Assembly (NCBI GenBank): GCA_013398055.1
Contig: VZRS01004540.1
Coordinates: forward strand, 310,001-374,000
Source of the DNA: Ifrita kowaldi
Taxonomy: Eukaryota > Chordata > Aves > Passeriformes > Cinclosomatidae
Direction of reading: 5' to 3'
DNA length: 64,000 bases
In this document: positions 1-13,700 of the stretch, in pieces
Layout of the letters: every line of letters starts with the position of its first letter
Numbering within the stretch: position 1 is the first letter of the stretch
Translations under genes and position numbers: made by a program
The notes under the pieces: generated by a model
Told to the model about the DNA's origin: nothing
The model's input: only the letters and a program-made list of their open reading frames with translations
Database searches by the model: none

Positions 1-3000
1 ATTTAAATTTATGGTTCAAAGGATTTTCTTACACTTAAAACATCTCTCTTCTATAGAGTCTCTGCTGTGTGTCACAAAATGGCCTTTTGCTCCAGTGTTA
101 TTCTTTGGTGAGTTGGGACGGATTATTTCCAGAACAGGGAGAGCTTAGCTCTTTTAGGGTACCCTCTTGCATCCAAGCATACAGTTTGATAAAGGAATTT
201 CTGCCTACATTTGTTCACTTGTCAAATTTGGGTAAAAACCATCATCTCACATCTCTGACACCTGGCATGGAAGTTGTTGTGAGGTAGGAAAATATTCATA
301 AACAAATGTCTCAAGCAAGAGGTACAGTATCTCTAGACTTGCTTTCTTAGAGACTCCAGCTTTCGCTACCTAGCAGTGACAAAGCACCTAATGGGATGCA
401 GAAAAATTACCTTTCTAGAATAATCTTCAAATATTTCCCTACCAGTAAATCTAATTTTTAAAAATATATAATGTTTCATTTTTTTTCAATCTTCTTTTGA
501 GGTCTTATTCAAGGATTTCCTGGAGCTGAACAAAGGAATAACAAATCCTCCAAATCCCCGAATCAAAATTTTTTTCACTGTTAAATGGATCAAGCAGGCA
601 ACTCATTAAGATAAAATTAATACTAAACCTCATATCTAACAATCTGAGATCTAATTTCCTTATTGTAGCATTCAGAGAAAAAAGCAAATGTACTGAGTCT
701 CCTGTACCTTATTTCTGTTATGTTGCAAAATACTGATTTTCAGTTCAATAAAAATATAGAACACATAGACACTGTTGCCAGATTTCTCTAACTTAATTAT
801 AAATTTAACTAGAAATTGCAGTGCATACATCCTTAAGATTTCATCTGCAGGACATAGAAAAATTAAGGAATTGACAATTTTTCAACCAAATGTTCAGAGC
901 TAGCTGCTGTTAGCTGTTTAGGCTGTTCTTCATTGTCATTATGCCAGATCCAGCTGCCAGTTTTTTGTCCAAGCCATCCAGATATCTTACTATGCAAAAC
1001 ACAGAATCTGGTATCCTTATGGAGAATATTGCTTTACACTATAATTCCCATTCATTTCACCATAAGACTTTATAATCCAGCTACTATTTGATATAAATGA
1101 ATTGCCTCCAGTCCTTTTCCCCCAGACTCTTATCTTCTCTAAGAAGTAAAAGTTGCAGTTAAAAGAAAATATTGCATCAACCATTTTAAGAAATATATAT
1201 CTGACTAGACAGTATGACTGCTCTGACAGCTTCTGTCCCTAAGTTGCAAAGAAACCAAACCAAACCAAACTAAAAAAAAAAACCACAACCCCAACTGATT
1301 TTGAAACAAAAGATGTAAATTTAGAACTGGAAATTCCAACTCCAATACAGGAGTATTTCCAACATTCGTTTGACTAACTGACTAACTTGCTTTGAATGTT
1401 GTTATTATTCAAGTGTTCTCTGTAGAAGAAGCAATCCATTTAAATCCTTCTTTCTTTTTTTTTTTGTTTAATATTCTTTTTGGGTTCTGTATTTTTCTTT
1501 CCTTATAAGCAGTTCTCTGCATGAATGTCAGCAATTATCTTTATTTCTTTAAGTAATACCTTTTACAATGGTAGACACAATTTCACATCCTTAGCTTAGT
1601 TTTTTTTCAAAAGCTTCTCAGGCTTTCATTAGAGGAGAGTGTGCAGAAAGATTTTCTGAAGCAATTAAACTTAACATTTTATAAAAAACACTACATCCCA
1701 AAAGAAATGTTGCAAAACACAATCTTAAGTGACAGATCATAACAAAAACATTAGATTGGGGGATAAGAGGTTCACACCACCATCTCTCTTCTACAGATGC
1801 AGTATAAGAAAACTGGTTTTTGAAACACTAAGCTATTTGGCCAACTGATATTTTTGGCAATACTCTTTAGCATGTACATAAAAGCTCTGCTTCCCATTCC
1901 ATCCAATAAGCAGTCAAGAGCACGAATATATAGCTCATTTAAATTTAAAATGTAGTCACTGTATCTCAATGTCCCTTAACCACTTTTGCCTCATAACAAA
2001 GGCTGTAAAATTCAGGAATATAAATGTATTCTGAAATGGATTAACCACACTCATGAGGAAAAATCAGTAAATACCACATCTTTAAGATGGAGGGTGTGGA
2101 TTTTTAATGCAGGAAGGAGGTTACACAGGAAAAATGAGTGAGGGGACAAACAACAGTTGGGTGGATTTTCGTACAACTTTTATTTCCCCTTCCACATGAC
2201 CTCCTAATAAAGCAGGTTAAATGTAGCAAACTTATTCTTCTAATTGGAAACATTATTATTACTACAAATACCAATGAAGAATTTTTTAGAATGCTAGAAT
2301 TTATTATCATCTCATTTGCTTATAAAGTATTATGAAAGTTGCACTCCATTTCCCAAAAACATCTGACATAAATCTTAAGAATTATTTCATTTTTTATGTA
2401 TTATGTCTGTTCTAATCTGTATTTCCTCAAGAGGTCTTAGAAAGCCAAATTCAACAAGAGCTTATTCTTTTATTTCAACTAATAATTGCAAACTGTTGAG
2501 TAAATATTACTCTCTGCTGTACAGTTCATTCACCTAACAGAATGTACTCTTACAAAATACTAAAATCCTCCGGTTTCGTTCCAACATAAAATTTGGGATT
2601 ATTTTACCAAATATTTCTGATTAGTGGAAACAGTTTGCTAGTTGTATCTGAAATAACTTCTCTGTTGGTTTAACTGCAATCTTTTTTGTCAGTGACACTG
2701 TAAATATAGAATGAAACTGCTAAAATATAAAAGAAGAAAACAAATATGTTTTCCTAGTTTTTTTAACTTTATGTTTGCTGTGTATATATTATGCAAGACA
2801 AGTTATTTGGTCTCACCTTAATAGACAGTATATGACACATGAAAATTCTGCATGATCAGACTAAAATTTGCATCTTACCCATTTTTATACCTGTGAGAGT
2901 GAACAACTACAGTTAGTTAAGGAAAGAGCCTTCTCCTGCTTTATATTCCTGACTTCTAGTTTGGGGTCCCTAGAGCTTTGAACTTCACCTAGAGGTTTAT

Positions 3001-3349
3001 TTGAAAAAGTCACTGCTTGATCTCTCCTCCATGTATGTGTTTAGTACTTTTTCAAACCAATTTAGACTAAGCTGCTTGGTGTGGAAACAAACTTTACAGT
3101 TTTGTTTTTTTTTAAATGCTCATAAAGTATTCCTTACTGATCTTCTCTATGATGTTGCCTTTTTTCATATCTAACAAATACTCCACATCCACCTTTCATA
3201 CTGAAGACACTTAGCCAGTGCAGGCTTTCCTCAAAGAAATGTTCACACAAACTTTATTATCTTTGTTGCTACTTCCTTTTTCCGTGCAGGATTGCAATGA
3301 TTACATATGAGCAGGGAACTGACATGCACATCATCAGTAAAACAGAAGC
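1..3349. other. Non-coding, no gene recognised
   Basis: This is AT-rich sequence with no convincing exon. Open frames are short, lack homology I recognise and are not flanked by plausible splice sites in a consistent frame. It holds a small AAACC-type run at 1251-1270 followed by an A-run, and nothing else I can assign. It lies far downstream of the CDH18 3' end. Confidence 0.7.
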
Positions 3350-4170
3350 ACAGAATCATTAGAGTTAGAAGGGACCTCTGGAAATCATCTAATCCAATCC
3401 CCCTGCCAAGGCAGAGTCACCTAGCGCAGGTTACAACAGAACGTGTTCAGGTTGGTTTTGCATGTCTGTAGACAGGGAGACTCCACGATCTCCCTGGGCA
3501 GCCTGTTCCAATGCTCCGCTACCCTCAAAGTAAAGAAGTTCTTCCTCATATTGAAGTAAAACTTCTTGTGTTTTAGTTTATGGCCATTACTTCTTGTTCT
3601 GTCACTGACCACTGAAAAGGATCTGGCACCATTCTCTTGGAACGTGCTTTTGAGATTCATACTTATATGCTCTCGGTCTTCTCTTCTGCAGACTAAACAG
3701 ACCCCACTCACTCAGTCCCTTCTTGTCAGAGAAATACTTCTGATCCCTCATCATCTTTGTGGTCCTTCACTGGACCATCTCCAGCAGCTCCTTGTCTTTC
3801 TAATATTCAGGCGTGCAGAACAGGGCACAGCACTCCAGATGTGGCCTCACCAGGGCTCAGAGGGGCAGGATCACCTCCCTTGACCTGCTGGTCACGCTCT
3901 TCCCAATGCAGCCCAAGATACCATTGATTGTCCTGGCTACAAGGACCTCCAACTGGATTCTACCCTGCTGATCATGACCCTCTGAGCTCTGCATTCCATT
4001 AGTTTGACCCACTTCACTGTTCGTTCATCTAACCCACATTTCCTGGCCTCACCTATGAGGATGCCATGCAGGACAGTATCAAAAGCCTCAATGAAGTCGA
4101 GGTAGACATGTAGTCAAAGTATCCACGGCTCTCCTCTCACTGACCCATCCTGCCATGACAGCCAGCCCAG
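3350..4170 (-). mobile_element. CR1 LINE, 5'-truncated 3' portion, minus orientation
   Basis: This is a chicken-repeat-1 type non-LTR retrotransposon with its sense strand on minus. The plus strand starts with the reverse complement of the CR1 3' tail (AGAATCATTAGAGTTAGAAG, 3352 onward). On minus, 3421-3711 reads as the C-terminus of the CR1 ORF2 protein, with the family hallmark NMRKNFFTLRVAEHWNRLP followed by a stop. Plus-strand stretches such as CACCTCCCTTGACCTGCTGG (about 3871-3890) are also typical CR1. The copy is 5'-truncated, as most CR1 copies are; the catalytic part of the reverse transcriptase is absent, so it cannot move by itself. The upstream (higher-coordinate) boundary is approximate and could reach about 4200. 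Confidence 0.93.
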
Positions 4171-4269
4171 CATTCTGGACCTGGTTCCCCAGGCAGGGCT
4201 AGTGATTTAAAACATTGTCAAAACCCACAGTTGTTTGAACAAGCAGAAATTAAATTAAATGGCTACTGA

Positions 4270-4490
4270 AATGAACTGAAATTGAAGACCACCTGTGGAC
4301 AAACTGAGGAAAAATTACTGGAGCTGTCTACAAGCTGGACCTGAAACAAATCAGAGCAGAAACATGTGAGGTGCAAATAAGTTGGAGGCAAAATCACATT
4401 GAAGCTGAAATGAGTTGGAGCCATCCACAAACTGGAGCTGTCCATGAGCTGGACACAAAAAAAACCAGAGGCTGAAACAACTGACTTGAA
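4270..4490. repeat. Diverged tandem duplication, about 114-bp period
   Basis: ACTGGAGCTG at 4317-4326 recurs at 4431-4440, and the flanks match too: AAGCTGGACCTGAAACAAA against GAGCTGGACACAAAAAAAA. Shorter related words (GAAATGAACTGAA, GAAGCTGAAATGAGTTGGAG) occur between. The copies have drifted. The block directly follows the CR1 copy and may be a degenerate minisatellite or part of an unrecognised repeat. Confidence 0.55.
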
Positions 4491-7400
4491 GATAACGCCT
4501 TGATGCTCAAGTTGAATCCACTCTGAATTCAGTTGTCATTAGCATAAAGAAATGTCAGAAGTCAATTTCTCTTTAAATGTTTCTTCTATTCTGTGAGCAT
4601 CATGTCAAAAGAAAGGTATACTAGTGAGCAAATGGATGAAGCCAAGAAGCACAGACACTTGTATCTCACAGGCTGGGTTTCTTCTTGTGTAGTGGATGAT
4701 GTTTAGGAAAGTTCAGTAGCGCTTACAGAAAAAAAAAAATCTTGAAAAATGTTATGGATTGTCTTAAAGACAATGTTAACCTAGCGCGGCCGATGATTCT
4801 TGTGTTTGGTCTCTAGGGCTGGAATATGCTACAAGGTTGGAATAAGTCTTACAAGGTTGAGCTCTTTATATGACATCTGTTCCTGACTTTTTCAAAAAAT
4901 AGCCTATGATATTGATTCAATAAATAGAATTACTTCACAAGGGTATGCGTTAAGGGATGTCTCATTTTCTCACTAGGAAGTTTCTAATTGGCTGTTAAGC
5001 AGTTGCTCAACTTTAAAGCTGACCTTGCTTTGAGAGGGATTTAGAACAGAGATCAAGGTAAATTATTTTGTGAGACTATGGGAGAAGACAACTGCTTTGC
5101 CAAATCACCATTTACAAAATTGGTTTTCCAGGAATTCCCAAATAAGACAAGAAGTTGTTAGTTTAGTTAAATGTTTCCCACAACTCATCTCTTGAATTAG
5201 TCAGAGTGCATTCATTTAGGAGACTTCATCTGCATAGCTGTAGGTGAGATAGAGAGGACTATCTTATGTTCTTTGTCCACTAAAAGTTTTCTCCTAAAAC
5301 TAGGTCGTTTGCATGGAGAAATAACCCAGCAGATATAGGGTGCAGAGTCCCTGCACCAGTGGATTTGGAACGTTATCTACAAAAATCAAATAAACGTGGG
5401 AAAGATCTTTCATATCCTGTCTTGGTATGAAGAGTTTAAAGCATCATTTTCTTTCATTTTGTATTGCAACTGTGTTTTTGGATTATAACATTTATACTCA
5501 GCTGTCCAATAAAGGCTAAAATGCCCAACACCCTTGAAGTACAGCACATTCTAGCTGCTGCTTCAACCTGTGACAAAACCTTTAAGGGTCATACAGGATA
5601 TCATCAGTCTAACATTATGTGTAAAAATCATAAAAAACTAAGACTGTCAAATACTGTAGGCAGACAGATAGTTTGGCATAGTGAGAATAGCAACTAACTC
5701 AGGACAAAAGCTGCTAGAGGTTTTTGATTAGACAAAAAAAATAAGAAAAAGATAAAATAAAATCAAGAAAAACTGCCAGTGCAGATTGAGAATGGATGTG
5801 TTGATAAATGTAATGTTATCAACAATGACTACATCTTTCAGGGGGTAGAGTAAAAATATATCAGTTCAATATACTGCAGGCAACTTGAACTCTTTCTGCT
5901 CATATTGAAAAAGATGGGACACAAACCATTCAGTTTCTGAATATGATAAGACACTCATGCTAACATACCTTGCCTCTCAGCAAGATTGCCTTAGATTTAA
6001 TGCCACTCTATATGGCTTTTGAAACTCACAGAGAGTTTGTTCAGACATTTTTGTAATATAACATTTGGACATGTCCTTAATGCCTTTCTCGTGAGTAGAC
6101 TTCAAAGTACAAAGAGCAGTCCAAGCAAGGAGAGGGCCATGGTAAAACAATCAAAAGGCAGAAATAAGTAAGCAATGTAATATTCTTGGTATGTGGCAAC
6201 ACAATACCAGACATAACACAGAAAAGAGTCTAATAGGATTACACTGAGATTCAGTTTCCAGTAGGGGAGAGAAATGATGTCACAGAGGAAAGCAGACAGG
6301 TAGACACTACAGGTAGGCAGCAGGAGGAATACTTGCCCACTTGCTGATGGTGAAGTGTCAGTTTACAAGGTCTGTATGGGTATTTTCATTAACATTTGAA
6401 GATTTCTTTAAAAATATTATTATATACGGTGAAATCACATATTCCTGAAAGCAATTTCTGTCAGACAGCGAGAAACAGAGAGGATGTTCCCTTGAAATGT
6501 AAAACCTTGCTCTTATCCCTGGGTCCTGGCACAGCCGTGTGTCAAGAGATGAGCAGTGCACATCTCTTATTTGTGCTTGCTCCTGCATAAGCCTTTTCTG
6601 TTGTGCACACAATAGGCCAGACATGATCTGGGAACAGACCTGGTAGTGGTAATTTGGGACAGACACTGTGTTTCTTGACGTGAAGAAATGAGTGCTGCAG
6701 CCAGGTGGCAAAAAAAAAACCCAAAAAGATTGGCAAAAAAGTTGTAGAATGTGATATGATTGGAATGACTGCTTAATGTTAGTAGTAGTAGGAAAAGCCA
6801 TTAAAATCTACTTGTCCTGCTTGCAGTTAATGTATACCAAAAGTACATCAGAACATAACAGTTTCCTTGCTTGTGGAAATCTGTCAAAGGTCCTATCTGC
6901 CAGAGAACACCAAAGTGGAGATTTTTAAGGAGTTTCCAGTCAAAGAGCTCAACTAGTCCTTCAGGATGCAGTGTGATGAGCAGAACTTAATCTGAAATTG
7001 GTGCTTTGCTACTATGATGCAATAAAAAGGCTCTAAAACTTAGAAGACATTCCAAGTTTATCTTTGGTTTTGGGTTATTCTTTCCAAAAAACACAAAATA
7101 GCTTAGTAAATACGAAATTTTGGAATTTTCCTTGCTTTTCTGAATTTGATAAATTTGAGAGAGTTTTCTCACTCTTGCCTTCTTACCTATTTATTCTATG
7201 TTGTACAATACATATACCATGAATTCATTCTCCTATTCCATCTTATTATTTTTGTTGCTTCATTGCATCTAAGTCCCTTTTAAAAATTAATATTATAAGA
7301 AAATGTAAAGATTTACACAGGAAAACACCACAGAAGAGAACTAATTGCATCTTAGCTCTTCCTACAGAATTAGAAATAGCTTCATTACACCAGACAAAAT

Positions 7401-10400
7401 ATAATATCATGCAGTTAGAAATTGAAATATGAGGAGTTTTATAAACATTATGAGGAAAAATATTGATAAAACAGGAAAGAGACAGAGGGCAAAAAGATCG
7501 CTCAGAACATCTCTGAACTCTTGATTCCTCAGGTGGAGAGAAGAAAACTAGTTTAAATTTATGAGGGAACATAGGGGTATTTGGAAGAAAATGCCTTTAG
7601 AGAAATGAACAAAGAGCTACTGACAAAAGAATAAGCAAGCTCACATTTGTAGTGTCAACAGTGTGTTGTCTGCCCACATGTTAACTTAAGAATAGCTAAT
7701 CCATGCTTTAGGGATTTTACTTTCTACCCAGTAAATAGAGAGGATCCGTGAACCCATATTTACTCTGTTGTTACCAAATCTTTTGAGCAAAACTAGGGTT
7801 TTGAATGAGACTTCCTTTTTTTTTTTTTCCAGTTTAAATTACTTCACAAAAATGAGCCTCCAGCTACCATTTCATCTATTTTGTAGATTTAAGTGTACCA
7901 TAAATATTTATCAAAACCTTTTAAAAATAGTGTTTCAACAGGATATTGTAGTTTAACTACTTAGTCTTAACTGCTTGGTGTAAAATTTTTCATTCTTTTA
8001 TGCATCTATCTTTTCTGCTCCTACTAGTGTTATCCCTGTGCCTCTAAGCACTGCAAGACAAGAAAATTAATGATATTGATTACTTAATGATAGTAATGAT
8101 AATAGCCTTTTTTCTTATTTCTCTCCAATCTTAACATTATGACCAAATATTTCAAATTTGTGTTTTTCTAGCTGATGACATCTTCTTTATGATTTTCCTT
8201 CACTGATATTCACCCTTACAAAGAAATATAATCATCACAGGAGAGAAGCATCCTTTCTGCTTTCATTAAGTACATCTGAGATCGTCCCTGTTTGAAATCC
8301 TAGGAGGAAAAACATCAGTGTTACAAGGCAAAAAAAGCATCTTATCTTTCAGAGAAGGCTTTCTTCCAACTACTTGTACTTGTTCCAGATTAATATGAAT
8401 GAATGAGCATGTCGTTTGTAAAGTTTGGCAAGTATAGGCATGTATATATTTATATATGTAATGGAACCTTGCTTCTTTTTGTTAACATGTTTCATATACT
8501 TCTTAATATTTTACCAATAAAAATTACCAAAACCCACACTTTTCCAATGCACCAAAATGTTTTTCATTAGTAAGATAAAATAATAAGATTTTCTGCAGTT
8601 ATTGAAGATTTGAGTGATGCATGACAGTACTGAAGTATTCAGTACTAATATCATTGTACATCAAAATAATCCATTGACTTTCCTAGTAAATTAACTGAGA
8701 AAAAATATTATATACATGAGTAGTCTCTTCCATTAAAAAATCCTTGGTCTTCCTACTTTTCTCTGCAACTTTTTTCTCATGATATGGTCAGATTTCCGGG
8801 CTTAGCAGCAGAAGTATAAAAATAACCTTTTTTTTTGGACAAAACTTCATCCTTTTTTGATTTTGCAATGATCGTATGATTTACAAGGTTAAAAAAAAGA
8901 CGAAAACAACCAAAACCAAAAAGACAAAACCCAAAAGAATAGCACCATTTTATATGTACAGTACTAGTAGTATAAGCACATCCATTAATAAAAGCTGCCT
9001 TTTTAAAGAATTACTACAAGCATAATAATATAAAAGAACAACCAGAAGTTCTGCACAGTTGGTTTAAAAAACCATATGCACAGAATTTCTGCTTGTAATT
9101 TTAGATTACAATTTAAAACAAAAACAGATTTGATATAAATACATTATTCCTTTGAACTCCAGACATGTCATCCTCAGCTACCACGATCACTTCTGAAGAC
9201 AATAAACAGAAGAGGAAAATTATTATTTTCAATGGTTGTTTTGTCACTGATTTCAGGTCTCAACAATTATCTCTTAAGCAATGACTAGTTGAGACAGAAG
9301 GCAGCTTTAATGTGTTCCCACTAGAGCATCAAGTTCTGACTACTCTATGATCCTCCTCAGTTAAAGTAGACATCCTTACTCTTTTTCTTCTCACTCACAA
9401 ATCAGCTGCCAAGACTTCATGACATATGTATTTAGTGAAGACATCTCTTTCAGAACTTACAAAAGTATTAGAAATGGATTCTTTGCCTTCTTGTACCATA
9501 TTTAATTTTTTTTTTTCCATTAGTCTATCTCTCTTGAATTCAGAAGACTAATGTTGAGATAAAACAGACACAAAATTGGGAGTTCTGACTAATTGCTTGT
9601 CAGAATTATTTGTAGCAGAAGGACAGTTCTTGATTGTATAGTTTCATTTTAAAAGATGAATTATCTGATATTTCCCCTAGTGGTTTTTTCAAGGAAATGT
9701 TTTACAGGCAAGATCATGTAGCACAATAAAGTTAAAACAGGAATTGCAGATGAAGAACGGATTTGTCATGGTCCCAGGAGGTTAATTTAGCTCTGTATAA
9801 GAGCAAGAATCTAGCATAAGAAGCACTTTCATATCAAGAAGCCTTTTTCATACACTTTTAGCTCCCTGAACTATGCCCTTATTTATCTAATGAGAAATGG
9901 CAGACAGAAAAGGCATCACCTACTCACAGCTACTTTTTTTACCGTAGAGCCATTGTAGAAGGGCTACCTGGGGCTTCCAAATCCCAGTGGGAATTGCAAA
10001 ATAGTAAGCTGTCTTTTCTAGACGAGTTGGAAAATTAAGATTTAGACTCAATAGAGAAATCTGAGAAAGTGAGTGATCTATATAGTCCTTGACTGCAGAA
10101 CGAATTCTGTTTTTCCCCTGGTAGACTGTATTTGCTGCAGCTGGCAAGAATGAGATGCAGTCACCCAAGAAAACATGCTGTATATTTTATCAGTTGCAAA
10201 AATAATATCTATAAAAATAACATCGTAATAATTTTACTTCCCCTTAATTAAACTCATGCATCTTCGCTGCTTTCTGTTCCATGCTCTCAGGTAGTAGACC
10301 CCTAATCACTTAAGAGACTTCAGTTTGGAGTCTTTGTGACCAAATGGAATCCTCTGTGAGCCACTCAGGAAGGACCTGCAACACATCTGCTGAAAGGCTA

Positions 10401-10727
10401 GTTCTGCCTTTTTACAGACTGTAAAAAACACCATTTGACAGGAACATTCTGAATGATCAATAAAGTGAAATCCAAGCAGAGCAAAGAGCTACATTCATAT
10501 TAAACTGAAGATTTTTCTTTGCAGCCTAAACTTTTGACATCTTTAAATACCTTCTGAATATATAATAATTCAACTTCCTTGGAGAAAGAAAACTCCTTTT
10601 ACAACAGAACTACGTAACATTTTCTAAGAAGACTAAGAAATCTGCTGCATGAAGAGTAGAATTTCAGGATCTAGATCTGAATAAAATAATGTACCATGAT
10701 GAAAACAAAATATAAAGAATAGCATTT

Positions 10728-10745
10728 CACACACACACACACACA
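10728..10745. repeat. (CA)9 microsatellite
   Basis: Nine uninterrupted CA units seen directly. Confidence 0.97.
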
Positions 10746-13700
10746 ATATAAAATTTCATCAAGCTGATTTTTTTAAGTTTGATTGCTTCGAAAATAATTG
10801 GTTCCTCCCTTATGCCCTTGCCAGACTTTCCTTCTGACTATATAAGTCAGCATAGAATGATTGAGAAAAAGAGAACAAATGTGAATTGTAGGAAAAGGTA
10901 AATGGTAACAATCAAGTTTCTTAAATTAATATTATTTGCTTTAACCCATCTTCCCAACCATAATGCAGCTGCTTCTAGAGGTTTCACGTTGAGCAAACTG
11001 TACCAACTAAAATAATTCTAAAGACTTTTAGAGCCACAGAGGAAAGATTTCTTCATTTATGTGACTCCAAGTGGTGTGGCAGAGCCCTGAATTTTCCTCT
11101 CTATCCAGTTGTATTAAAAAGTAAGTTTTTTGCTGCTTTATAGTTTGAGATATTGTATGTCCCAAGGCAGTCATATACATAGTCCTAAAAATCTAGAGTC
11201 TTCAATTCTGTTTGGCTGCCATGTACAGACTTGTCTTGTTCCTTATGCCTGATCATGATTCCTTCATAGTAGCAACCAGAACCTGAATTGCAATTACGCA
11301 CACACCTGGAGGTGTGTAAGTGAAAAGAAGAAAACCTACACTACTATGCAGCACAGAGTACTGCTGTCTTTGAGTAAGAAGAGCTCAGTATGTGGAATCT
11401 AATATAAAAAAGGTCAAGTTCTTGAATCAAAAATTACATACACCTGGGTCATGAGGGCTGGCTTGAGGGCCAGCTATCTTCAAGATATCTTGTTTAGAAA
11501 TACCTGGACTCCTTTGTCTATAACTCACCAATAACAATTGATTAAAAAAAAATAACGACACCATAAAAATCCATTTACTTCAACTAAAAACTCTAGCTAT
11601 ATTAAGAATATCTGCTGGGTATTTGTTAAAATTTTTTCTCTGCTCATTCAGTGGTGCAGTGAACCTGCTCTCTTTTTCTTTGTATTAACATATTTTCTGC
11701 TTGCTTTGTAACAGCAGCTCATCCTACTTCATAAATAAAGGCATCAGGAAGCATAACAACCCAACCAATTAATATGCCTAGTGGCTAGTCTGTCTAGGAC
11801 CTATGTATAAATAAGAGAAAGAGCATCATCTAGTGAATGATTTGGGACACATAACTTCAGCTCCTATCTAAAATTACTCCATAGGGGAGCCACTCTGCCT
11901 TTCAGCAGTATCTGTGCATGCCAGGCTCCAATCTCACAGTGATTAAAGTGAGCTACTATGAAACTCCCCCATGTTTTAAAGGAATGCATAAAGTGAAAAT
12001 CTTCTGTAATCTTAACTCTGCAGTTCAGCTTCAAAACTGTGTTTTCTGATTTTTGATTAGTGACTTCCTAGGTTTAAGAATGGGGCTGGGGAGTTATTTT
12101 GGGGACTATTGTCCAACAGCTGCTGCAGTATGACCTGGTGGTTGCATAATGCTGCTAGGTCAGGAGTAACAAATGGTATCAGTATATTACCTCCACAAGA
12201 TATGTAGCAAAAAAGCACTAGAACCAAACCCTGCATTTCTGCTGTCGATATCTAAAGAACCAATTTCAAAGGAGAATTGCACTTGAACCTTTTTTTGTGA
12301 GGCCTTCACTCACCCACAGACATTTAACCTATCATTGCTGCAGTTACTGCTAAGACTAAATGCCTGATGGCTTCAGGTCACGGATATTTAATTATTGAAG
12401 AACTGATTTGTGCATTGACAGAGAAATGCTGTCTTCTTCCTTGATGTACTACAGTCATACTGTGGCCTCATACAGAAAATGAGAAGGTGCATGGAAGTTT
12501 TTACATAAGCCATGAAAAAATCATTATGCAGACACAGTACAGATCTTTTATTCCTTTACCCATCTCCTTTTCTTGCTGTTGCTGTCATTGTTTTCGACCT
12601 ACGCTTTTGGCTCAATCTCTTGTTTCTTCTGAATAATTGATATTATGGTATCATATAATTCCAATGTATCCTCTATTCCTGCTTATCCATTTAGATGCTC
12701 TCTTATTTTTACTGTTTTCTTTCAAAATACTAAAAGTCTTTTGCTTGCTTTTTTTCTTTTTCCTACTGCCTTTAGTACTAACCAAATACTACGAACAAGT
12801 ACTGGTCAGGGATGCTGGGAATAACAAGAAGAACAGGAAAAGAAAGCTGGGAAGAAAGGAGAAAAATGCATTTTAATTTTCTGGGTCCTGTAAAGTTTCA
12901 CTTCTGCTCACATTTAATGCTCCACAGGCAAATGTGTTTTATCCCCAGAATCTCTGCAAGCCTCTCCACATGTAGCGAAGCTTCTGTCAAGCATTCCTAG
13001 TGTCTGGCCTTTCAAGACAGTATGTAAATAACACTTTCAAATATTAAAGTACTTGTCAGCCTACTTGTTTCTTAAACATGTTTTGTTTGACTGCAAGAAA
13101 GTATTATTCCATCTCTGCCACTGATTGTGGATATGGTTTATTTTAGATGCAAGTGTTCTGCTATTATCAAGAATAGGTAAAGAAAACTAAGATAGTGCAG
13201 GGTATTTGTGGGTCAGATCAATTGCCTCTACATGTGGTCTTATCCCATGAGAATCATTTTAATGCCTGAATGCCTCCAGTAGTGCATTAGTAATGCATAG
13301 GGGTTAGTCATATTTACCCTCTCAGTTTCAAGAGCCTGTCCATTGTAAAGTTGCATAATGAGGGAAAGAATAGGTTTGAATTTTTGTTGTGAGTGATAGA
13401 TGTGGGGGCTTTGTTTGTTTGCTATTTTTCATTTTAAAGAAAAATTAAAGTGTTTTAAAATTTAGGATTTGCAATCTTTTAGACTGACTGGATCTGTCAG
13501 CCTAAATTTTGTTTACTATATGTTGTTTTCTCCTTGCAAAAGTCTATGGATTTAGTCAAGCAAAACTGTTGGGCATCTTTCTCATCTAGTTTTTCTAGAT
13601 AACATCAGGTCAGGACAAAAACAATCTAGGTATAACTTGCACTTAAAAGTAATTTGCAATAAATATATTCTGAGATTGTTAATATTGTATTGTTAATCTT

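Noticed and set aside
6358..6801. 147-codon minus-strand open frame, the longest apart from CDH18
   Set aside because: Its composition is that of chance translation of AT-rich DNA; no domain, splice context or homology is recognised.
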